64,000 bases of DNA, taken from contig JAYQSQ010000020.1 in assembly GCA_038146985.1 (NCBI GenBank), forward strand, positions 52,921 to 116,920, in the 5' to 3' direction. A program made the position numbers and the translations under genes. Source of the stretch: JADHLJ01 sp038146985 (GTDB lineage: Bacteria > Pseudomonadota > Alphaproteobacteria > Thalassobaculales > Thalassobaculaceae). The notes beneath the pieces are model-generated. The model was not told the origin of the DNA and ran no database searches. It saw only the letters and a list, made by a program, of their open reading frames with translations. This document shows positions 55,033 through 64,000 of the stretch, one piece after another (position 1 is the stretch's first letter; every line of letters begins with the position of its first letter).

Positions 55033-55928
55033 GAGCGCCCGATCCGCCGCATGACGAGCGTGTCGCGGCGAAGGCTCAATCCGGTATCGATCGCCGCACC
55101 CGGGTCCGGAACCAGAAGATGGCGGTATCGCTCCAGATCGCCGCGCAATTCCTCGGGAAAGTAGTCGTTCACCTGAACCGCGACCCATTGGAACCCGGGC
55201 CGTCCGAACAGATCCAGGCCTTGGGCCAGGATCCCGTCGACTCCGTGCTTTTCGAGCATCTCCGAGACCGCATATTCCTGGTGCGTGAAACTGGCGAGCT
55301 TGAGGCGCACGTGATCGTCGTCTCCGAGATAGGAGAAATGCCAGCCGGCATGCTGGAGCACCGCCTCGCCGGGTTCGAGTTTCCCGCCCCAGGACCGCCG
55401 CTGGAGCGCGGTCCGCGCATCCCTCAGGCCCTGCGGTCCGAGCCGGCGATAGACCTCGCCGCGCGCCGCCATGCCCCAGACATAGACCGGGTCGGCGCCG
55501 CGCAGCTGGACATAGTTGAAGCGAAGATAGGATAGCGGCATCCGCAACCCGGCGAGACGGATGCCCGTATCGGCCCGCAACCCTTCAATCGCGCTCCGCC
55601 TCGGCAGTTCGTCAAGATCGGAGATCAGCACCAGATCGTCGTCCGCGACCTCCGGCAGGCCCCTGGCGATGGCGTTGCGTTGCGCGGCGTCATTGGCCCA
55701 GGCGTCGTTTTCCGGCGGCAGCTTCGCAATGACCACATGCTGAATGCGATTGAGCCAACGGGCGAAACGATCCCGGTTCTCCTCGAAATGCAACGGTTTG
55801 GCGATCCCGGTGTGGCTCTGAGCCGCCTCTACCAGAACGAAACGATCAACCACATCCTCGAGAATCCGCAGGCGCAGCTCAAGCAGGTCGAGCTCGTTGT
55901 TGAACATGAAACAGTCGTAAACCGCCAT
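55029..55928 (-). CDS. Glycosyltransferase family 17 protein
   Basis: A 299-residue protein of the GT17 family (beta-1,4-mannosylglycoprotein N-acetylglucosaminyltransferase-like). Motifs: YDCFMFNNELDLLELRLRIL, FVLVEAAQSHTG, the acidic VLISDLDELPRRSAI, YLRFNYVQL and GWHFSYLG. The Met at 55928 is the start of the conserved part; the frame runs much further upstream but without conserved residues. Acceptor unknown. Paired convergently with the GT61 gene. Confidence 0.87.
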   Translation of the reverse strand: MAVYDCFMFNNELDLLELRLRILEDVVDRFVLVEAAQSHTGIAKPLHFEENRDRFARWLNRIQHVVIAKLPPENDAWANDAAQRNAIARGLPEVADDDLVLISDLDELPRRSAIEGLRADTGIRLAGLRMPLSYLRFNYVQLRGADPVYVWGMAARGEVYRRLGPQGLRDARTALQRRSWGGKLEPGEAVLQHAGWHFSYLGDDDHVRLKLASFTHQEYAVSEMLEKHGVDGILAQGLDLFGRPGFQWVAVQVNDYFPEELRGDLERYRHLLVPDPGAAIDTGLSLRRDTLVMRRIGRS

Positions 55929-56163
55929 TGGACCGGCCCGCCGAGCACCGCAATCGCGGGACCCTGCCACCCGCCACGGGGACCTGTCGAGCCCCACGGG
56001 CCCGTCATCGCCCAACCGGCCCAAGTCATCCCTTGACCTACGCCCCGCCGCCCTCGAAACTGGCATCAGACGGAGGGTGCGAAGCGCGTCAGTGCGGGCG
56101 TCGCATCTCCCGAAAGGGGCCCTCCCAAGAGGCACCATTTGGAGACACAGGGGAGAAAACGCG

Positions 56164-56623
56164 ATGCCCACCGTATCAATGACGGTGAACAGGAAATCCG
56201 TGTCCGGCGAGGTCAAGGCACGGACGCTGCTTGTTCAATTCCCTGCGCGATCAGCTGCGCCTGACCGGCACCATGTCGGCTGCGACACCAGCCAATGCGG
56301 CGCCTGTGTGGTGCATGTGAACGGCAGATCCGCGGCTTTGCCATGCTGGCGCTGCGGGCGGACGGCGCGTCCGGTCACCACGATCGAGGGCCTGGCCAAC
56401 GGCGACGCCTGCACCCGATGCAGGAGGCTTTCCGCAACAACCGGCCTGCAATGCAGCTTCTGCACCCCAGGCATGGTGATGAGCGCCATTGACCTGGTGA
56501 AAAGAATCCCAAGGCGTCGAGACTGGGATTGCATGAATGGCTGGAAGGCAATATCTGCCGTTGCACCGGCTACCACAACATCGTGAAGTCGATCCGGGAA
56601 GCCGCTGAAACATGGGAGGCTGA
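56164..56623 (+). pseudogene. coxS: Carbon monoxide dehydrogenase-like small subunit CoxS, frameshifted
   Basis: The [2Fe-2S] small subunit of a molybdenum hydroxylase (CO dehydrogenase/xanthine dehydrogenase family). From the ATG at 56164: GCDTSQCGACVVHVNG (first cluster), then CSFCTPGMVMSAIDLVK and, in the second frame, ICRCTGYHNIVKSI (second cluster). At least five frame changes lie between. One cluster stretch reads CSFC where the family has CGFC. The stop (TGA at 56621) is recovered in a third frame, followed by the coxL ATG one base later. Confidence 0.88.
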
Positions 56624-56624
56624 C

Positions 56625-58979
<2,355 letters not shown>

Positions 58980-59022
58980 GGCCTAAGGCCGTAACCGGGA
59001 ACAGCGTTACCGAAATCGAACC

Positions 59023-59828
59023 ATGCATGATTTCCAAATACCAGAAGGCCAGCAGTGTCGCCGACGCGGTCGCCGCGCTGAAAGCCGCCGACGACGGCAA
59101 GGTGATGGCCGGCGGCGCGGACTCTCCACCGACCATGAAACAGCGTCTCGCCGCGCCGTCCGATGTCATCGATCTTGCCGGTATCAGCGGGATCAACAAC
59201 ATCTCCGCATCCGGCGGTGTGACCATCGGAGCCATGGCGACCCACGCCTCAGTGGCCGGCTCCGCCGACGTCCCAAAGGGAGCGATCCCGGCGCTGGCGC
59301 ATCTCGCCGACGGCATCGGCGACCCGCAGGTCCGTAACCGAGGCACCATCGGCGCTCGATCGCCAGCAACGACCCGGCGGCGGACTATCCCGGCGGCGTG
59401 CCTCGGCAACTCGGCGCCACCATCAAGACCGACCGGCTGAGATTTCGGCCGACTGACTTCTTCAAGGAGGCCTGTTCGAGACCGCGCTTGCCGAGGATGA
59501 GATCATCCTCGGTCAGCTTCCCGAAGCCGGAAAAGGCGGCCTATGTGAAGTTCCCGAACCCGGCCTCGCGGTACGCCCTGGTCGGCGTCTTCGTCGCCAA
59601 GACTGCCTCCGGAGTCCGCGTAGCCGCGTGACTGGCGCCGGGGATGACGGCGTGTTCCGCGCGACCGCACTGGAGCAGGCCTTGTCCTCGAACTGCTCGG
59701 CCTCTCGGCGCTTGACGGCGTGTCGGTGTCGGATAGCAGCCTGATGAGCGACATCCACGCCAGCGCCGAGTATCGCGCACATCTGATCACGGTCGCTGGC
59801 CAAGCGTGCGGTCGCCGCCGCCGGCTGA
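59023..59828 (+). pseudogene. coxM: FAD-binding subunit CoxM, frameshifted
   Basis: The FAD subunit of the same enzyme: VADAVAALKAADDGKVMAGG, AAPSDVIDLAGISGI, IGDPQVRNRGTIG in one frame; EKAAYVKFPNPASRYALVGVFVAKTASGVRVA in another; SLMSDIHASAEYRAHLI in the third. The normal FAD motifs (AGGQ-LLP and TIGGS-A-NDPA) are both hit by indels. About six frame changes. The order S-L-M is complete and uninterrupted, so the unit was a full operon. Confidence 0.85.
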
Positions 59829-59854
59829 GCCGAGCCAGATTTAACTTGAGTTTG

Positions 59855-59890
59855 GAGGAGCCGGTTCCGATTGGGCCGGCCTCTCTTGTT
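59855..59890 (+). terminator. Possible terminator after coxM
   Basis: A hairpin with GAGGAGCCGG (59855-59864) and GCCGGCCTCTC (59875-59885), with a loop of about ten bases, followed by TTGTT. The T-run is short, so the call is weak. It lies 27 nt after the coxM stop. Confidence 0.35.
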
Positions 59891-60478
59891 CAGGAGCAAA
59901 AACCACTTCGCGCATTGCTACGCAAAGGACTTGCCAGAGAGATCAATTCAATGACAAGAGATGAGACCATATCACTTTTCAATAGTGGCAAGGCAGCCTG
60001 GAATACCTGGGCCGCCTCCATGCTTACCGAACGTGATCGATTGAAAAAAGCCAGATGTTTGGAAGCTCGCCGGAAAGATTCAGGAGGAACGAGCAAAAGT
60101 CAATTTTGATGGCTGCACTTTTAAAAAGACATCGACTTCGACGGCTTCACGTTCCCCGGAGCAGATCGTCATTTTATTATGACGCAATTCCTGGGGCGCG
60201 GTCTATTTCGGAGGAGCTCGGTTCTATGGACACGTTTTATTCGACTGCAATATTTTTGAAAAATATAGCGATTTCTTTTAGAGGTATTTTCTGATCCCGT
60301 ATTTTCGTTTCTCGACATTTAAAGACAAGACTTCTTTTCACTCCGCCTGCTTTAACGATTGTGTGAAATTCATGCTCTGAATTTGGGGAAAATGCCATTT
60401 CAAGAGGCGATGTTCATAAGCGAAACCGATTTTCAAGGCATCGAGTTTGAAACGTTTTTCATGATGCACTTTTTATTC

Positions 60479-61646
60479 TGGTGTCCTGATCGAGAAGTTT
60501 TATTGTATCATTTTCATCGGATTGATGGAGGTGATTGATGGCTGGTCTGGGTCGGGTTTCGGCTGTTGCGATCGTGCTCGGATGCCGAGCGTCTGGAGCT
60601 TGAGGTTTGGCTGGTCGGCGGAAGACAGCGCAAGGCCTTGCACGGCGGGCGAGTTGTCTTGGCGGCGGCGGAGGTTTGCAGAACAAGGAGATTGTCAGCG
60701 GCGGATCGACCCGAACACCGATGGGAAATGGCGTCGCCGGTTCGCGTCGGCCCGCTGCGCGGGGCTGTACGACAGACGCGCCCAGAGAACGCCGCGCAAG
60801 ATCGTGACGACGCGATCGCCGAGACGATTCGTTTGACATTGGAGGAGACGCCTGCGAACGCAACGCATAGTCGCTACGATCGATGGCATCGGCTACGGCT
60901 ATGCTCTCCCTCGACGATCACCGGATTTGGAAGCGTTTTCGCTCAGCCGCACCGCAGCGAGACCTTCAAGCTGTCGACGGATCCGCTGTTCGTGGACAAG
61001 GTGCGCGATATCGTCGGCTTCGCCGCGGCGCCGCCGGACGGGCGCTTCGTGCTGTGCGTGGACGAGAAGAGCCAGATCAGGCGCTCGACCGCTCGCAGCC
61101 CCCTGTTGCCGATGCGCCCCGGCCAGGCGGAGCGCCGCATGCGTTAAGCGCCACGGCACGACCTCGCTGTTCCGCGGCGCTCGATATCGCCACCGGCAAG
61201 TCATCGGGAAATGCACAGCCACGCCACCGCGCGGGAGTTCCTGGGCTTTTGCGTGAAATTGATCGAGCGACCCCCAGCGACCTGAACGTTCATCTCGTAT
61301 TGGACAACTACGCCACACAAGACCGCCGCGATCCGCGCGTTTCTTGCCAAAGCGAGCCACACTGGCGTCCATCTGACACCCACCGGCGCCTCTTGGATGA
61401 ACCAGGTCGAGCGCTTCTTCGCCGACCTCACCGAGCAGCAAATCAGGCGCAGCATTCACCGATCCAGCTCTCAGGGACTTGAAGATGCCATCAAGGCATA
61501 CACATCAGCACCGTCAGCGCAAACCCGAAACCCCTTCCGATGGACAAATCCAGCCGACGACATCCTTGCCGCCGTCAATCGCTTCTGTCTCGGACCATCG
61601 AAACCGCCAAGCAGCAAATCATTCAAACTTCGGAATCAGGACACTA
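60479..61646 (+). mobile_element. IS630-family insertion element
   Basis: About 1.17 kb. The ends are TGGTGTCCTGATCGAGAAG (left, 60479) and, reversed, TAGTGTCCTGATTCCGAAG (right, 61646), 15 of 19 bases identical. The element carries a single transposase gene on the plus strand. IS630 elements insert at TA; a TA is seen at the right edge only, so the left edge may have drifted. It lies within a pentapeptide-repeat gene. Confidence 0.85.
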
Positions 61647-61647
61647 G
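60538..61647 (+). pseudogene. IS630-family transposase, frameshifted
   Basis: A DDE transposase in pieces. N-terminal helix-turn-helix: RLELEVW and GKWRRRFA. Catalytic domain: LCVDEKSQI (first Asp), VLDNYAT (second Asp) and NQVERFFADLTEQQIRRSIHR (Glu), so the DDE triad is still present. The stop TAG lies in the right terminal repeat, as normal for such elements. At least eight frame changes, so it is not active as written. Confidence 0.85.
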
Positions 61648-61996
61648 ACTGTCATTTTACAGTTCAAAGTTCTTTAAACATGCATTGTTTCAGTCGATCA
61701 AAATTTCGTTGGGAGACTTTTCATACAAAATTTTAATGGATCTGTATTCTTTAAACACACTGATTTCAATGCGGGTAAAGTTCATGAATATTAGATGCGA
61801 TGGTCAGTTTTCCTTGGAAGGCGCCTCCGCCGTACTGTTTCCAGATTTTCACGAGGCCAATTTGTCCGAAGCTCCACGCCTCGATTCTTTTCGCTTCAAA
61901 CAAAGGCAATAGATCCGTCAATAGTATGATTGGGCTTCCGCAGGGACGAAAGCAACCGGTTGAACGATCGAGACCACCAACTGGCGACTGCGGCCC

Positions 61997-62977
61997 CTAT
62001 TCCGCCGCGGCCATTTGCGCCTGGCGGCGCTGCTCGAACATGCGGACTGCGACGTCCACATCCGCGCGCATTTTCGTGATGGGTTTTTCGGTAAAGACCT
62101 TGGAAAGCAGTTTGTCGGCCTCCCGCCGCAGCACGGACAGACCGGTATGCAGCGGGGCCCTGCCGCTCATCTCCTCGACCGTGCTGATCATCTTCGCGGT
62201 GTGTTTGGCCAGTTCCGGCTCGGCATTGACCCGCGCCATCAGAGTGGTCCGCTGTGCTTGGGTGCGCAGCCGGCTGAGATGCCCCATCGCCGCTTCCGGC
62301 GTGCCGTCGCGGTCGAGGGCCGTTTCCGCAAGTCCCTGCAGGAAGGCCAGTTGGAAGACCAGACGCCGCAGCTTCTCCGCCGCCATCTCGCGCGCCGACT
62401 GATCGATCCGCCATTTCAGTTCGGCCTCATCCACAAGACGGCCCCGCTCCTTCTCGGAGAGTGTGTTGGGCGGATGAAAGGCCGGAATGGTCGAAACCCG
62501 GGTGGGATCGCGGCGGCGTTCCGGCCCGGTATAGTCGGCGGTCACGATGAAGGGTTTGCGGTTCCCGACGATGGCCTGAATGCGGTCCGACAGTCCGCCC
62601 GGCGATACCGGGCTCAGCAGAACGTCGTCGGCGCCTGAATCGATCGCGCGGCGGACCGTCGCCCAAGACCGGCTCCAGGTCGTGACGATGACCGCCGTGA
62701 AGGGATTGCGGCCGACATCGCCGTTGCGAAGCCGCTTCACCAGCTCCAGAAACGCGCCGTCCTCGATATCCGCGCTGCCGATGATGAGATCGAAGCCCGG
62801 GCCGTGCAGCGCCGCCTCGAGCCCGGCGACATCGCGAATGAGCTTGATCTTTCCATAGCCCATCACCCGGAAGCTGCCGCACAGCGTCGTGCCGACCGAG
62901 ACGTTGTTGTCGACAAGCGCCAAGGAGACCGTTGCCCGGTTCCGCTTGACATCTTTTTCGTCCATTGCGCACCTCAA
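61997..62977 (-). CDS. Receiver-like protein with degenerate phosphorylation site
   Basis: A 326-residue protein. Residues 15-145 look like a CheY receiver: Asp23 in LALVDNN, and the DLIIGSADIED stretch where the phospho-acceptor is expected; position 68 is Ser instead of Asp. The usual Lys (LLSPVSPGG) is Ser as well. So it is probably a non-phosphorylated pseudo-receiver. After the DYTGPERRR stretch, the C-terminal half is helical (about 200-326), probably coiled-coil, with no DNA-binding domain recognised. It is divergent from the CoxD-like gene. Confidence 0.75.
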   Translation of the reverse strand: MRCAMDEKDVKRNRATVSLALVDNNVSVGTTLCGSFRVMGYGKIKLIRDVAGLEAALHGPGFDLIIGSADIEDGAFLELVKRLRNGDVGRNPFTAVIVTTWSRSWATVRRAIDSGADDVLLSPVSPGGLSDRIQAIVGNRKPFIVTADYTGPERRRDPTRVSTIPAFHPPNTLSEKERGRLVDEAELKWRIDQSAREMAAEKLRRLVFQLAFLQGLAETALDRDGTPEAAMGHLSRLRTQAQRTTLMARVNAEPELAKHTAKMISTVEEMSGRAPLHTGLSVLRREADKLLSKVFTEKPITKMRADVDVAVRMFEQRRQAQMAAAE

Positions 62978-63190
62978 GCTCGTGCCGTCCCAATCCTCGG
63001 GACGGAGAGCGTCTTAAAAAATCAGGAAAAGGTTAACGATCAAGAAACGGACCGGCGGAAATCCAAAGCAATTTCAAAGTGAATCCAAAAGATCCTCTCG
63101 CAAGGCCGGGCCCGCGGTTTTCTGTTCACCGGCCGTGGTTTCGCGTGCTATCCCAAAACGTCGCAGCAAGAATTTTCCCGGAACTCGAAG

Positions 63191-64000
63191 ATGCGCGCAC
63201 CGCCGGCCACGGTCGATGACACTCTCCGCCTCCTGGGCGACGGCGGCTATGTCGCCGATCAGTCGCTGGCGACGGCCCTGCATTTGGCGCTGACGCTGAA
63301 ACGGCCGTTGTTTCTCGAAGGCGAGGCCGGTGTCGGCAAGACCGAGATCGCCAAGGTTCTATCGGAGACGCTGGGGCGCCCCCTGATCCGCCTGCAATGT
63401 TATGAAGGGCTGGATGTCTCCTCGGCGGTCTATGAATGGAACTATTCCCGCCAGATGCTGGAGATCCGGCTGGCCGAGGCCACCGGCGGCGCCGACCGGG
63501 AGCAACTGGCGGCGGACCTTTTCTCCAGAAACTTCCTGATCGAACGTCCGCTGCTGCAGGCTCTGCGCACGGGCGATGCGGGGGCGCCGGTTCTGCTGAT
63601 CGACGAATTGGACCGCACCGACGAGCCGTTCGAGGCCTATCTGCTGGAAGTGCTGTCGGACTATCAGATCACGATCCCCGAGATCGGCACGATCCGCGCC
63701 GAAACCCCGCCGATCGTGATCATCACCTCGAACCGGACCCGGGAAATCCACGACGCCCTGAAGCGCCGCTGTTTCTATTACTGGGTCGGGTATCCGAGCG
63801 CCGAACGGGAACTCGAGATCCTGCGGATCAAGGCGCCCGGCGCGCCGGAGACCCTCAGCCGCCAGGTCGTCGGGTTCGTGCAGAAACTGCGCCAGATGGA
63901 TCTGTTCAAGCAGCCCGGCGTCGCGGAGACCATCGACTGGGTGCACGCGCTGGTTCAGCTCGACCATCTGGCGCTCGATCCGACGGCGATCGACAACACG
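63191..64000 (+). CDS. coxD: MoxR-family AAA+ ATPase, CoxD-like (partial, cut by window end)
   Basis: The first 270 residues of a MoxR/CoxD ATPase. Walker A is LEGEAGVGKTEIAKVL; Walker B is PVLLIDELDRTDEPFEAYLLEVLSD; TSNRTREIHDALKRRC is sensor 1/arginine finger-like. The signature LQCYEGLDVSSAVYEWNYSRQ is typical of CoxD, which matures the Mo-Cu active site of CO dehydrogenase by inserting sulfur and copper. The gene continues outside. A VWA (CoxE-like) gene is expected downstream. It starts with ATG at 63191, 214 nt from the divergent pseudo-receiver gene. Confidence 0.9.
   Translation, partial: MRAPPATVDDTLRLLGDGGYVADQSLATALHLALTLKRPLFLEGEAGVGKTEIAKVLSETLGRPLIRLQCYEGLDVSSAVYEWNYSRQMLEIRLAEATGGADREQLAADLFSRNFLIERPLLQALRTGDAGAPVLLIDELDRTDEPFEAYLLEVLSDYQITIPEIGTIRAETPPIVIITSNRTREIHDALKRRCFYYWVGYPSAERELEILRIKAPGAPETLSRQVVGFVQKLRQMDLFKQPGVAETIDWVHALVQLDHLALDPTAIDNT

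Larger units (their letters stand above)
59951..61912 (+). pseudogene. Pentapeptide-repeat protein, split by an IS element and frameshifted
   Basis: The first part starts at ATG 59951 (MTRDETISLFNSGKAAWNTWA), followed by pentapeptide-like repeats, with F at the centre of each five (NFDGCTFKK, then FGGARFYGHVLFDCNIFEKY, FISETDFQGIEFETF), broken by frame changes. It stops at the IS630 left end (60479). After the IS right end (61646) similar sequence continues in several frames and ends with FPDFHEANLSEAPRLDSFRF at 61912, as in intact members of the family. The base composition is clearly more AT-rich than the neighbours. Confidence 0.75.

Overview
The window is high-G+C bacterial DNA that looks like an alphaproteobacterium, most likely of the Rhodospirillales type. 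Supporting signs are the order dprA-topA-rnr, a DUF1476 (F1-ATPase zeta-type inhibitor) gene, a RibH2-like lumazine synthase behind an FMN riboswitch, a short type-2 ArgC, TRAP transporter genes, an operon-encoded Mrp-like antiporter, and many small palindromic intergenic repeats. No rRNA, tRNA or CRISPR array was seen. All assignments rest on reading motifs; no database search was run.

Layout. 0.2-6.3 kb: minus-strand block dprA-topA-rnr. 6.4-12.7 kb: asparaginase, a TRAP permease pair, an MFS transporter, argC and mazG. 12.9-16.0 kb: a redoxin/prolyl-hydroxylase fusion protein, two small unknown proteins and an aldo/keto reductase. 16.5-18.5 kb: an RraA-like protein, an ArsC-like protein, a large inverted repeat, and the FMN riboswitch with ribH. 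18.5-23.9 kb: a six-gene minus-strand operon (periplasmic-type binding protein, enoyl-CoA hydratase, EthD-like protein, amidase, epoxide-hydrolase-like protein, ornithine-cyclodeaminase-like protein). 23.96-24.69 kb: about three degenerate tandem copies of a roughly 234-bp unit. 24.7-28.3 kb: a broken region with remnants of a FAD-dependent retinol-saturase/phytoene-desaturase-like oxidoreductase and a polysaccharide deacetylase. 28.5-41.1 kb: mixed metabolic genes (response regulator, DMT transporter, methyltransferase, EthD-like tandem protein, broken ygfZ, DUF1476, NRDE protein, broken SDR, lipoprotein, LLM flavin oxidoreductase, aminotransferase, TauD-like dioxygenase, PrpB-like lyase).

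41.3-48.8 kb: a tightly coupled operon of cation/proton antiporter subunits in the order E-F-G-(MbhD-like)-B-C-D1-D2-small protein-D3. This is the most coherent and interesting system in the window. Its first part has the same gene order as the antiporter module of the archaeal membrane-bound hydrogenase Mbh. It has no MrpA-type gene and three D-type large subunits. 48.9-51.8 kb: a CoxG-like protein and the glutathione-dependent formaldehyde oxidation pair (the dehydrogenase broken by frameshifts, and S-formylglutathione hydrolase). 51.9-55.9 kb: a MetA family acyltransferase with the acetyl-CoA-type residue Glu111, a methyltransferase, and convergent GT61 and GT17 glycosyltransferases. 56.2-59.8 kb: heavily frameshifted coxS-coxL-coxM. 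59.95-61.9 kb: a pentapeptide-repeat gene split by an IS630-family element that is itself frameshifted. 62-64 kb: a degenerate receiver protein, and divergently a CoxD-like MoxR ATPase that runs off the window.

A caution for users: many broken genes keep their protein sequence across frames, and where I checked, the frame changes are mostly one-base gains or losses in runs of C or G. That pattern fits sequencing or assembly error at least as well as real gene decay. The entries typed as pseudogenes should be read with this in mind.
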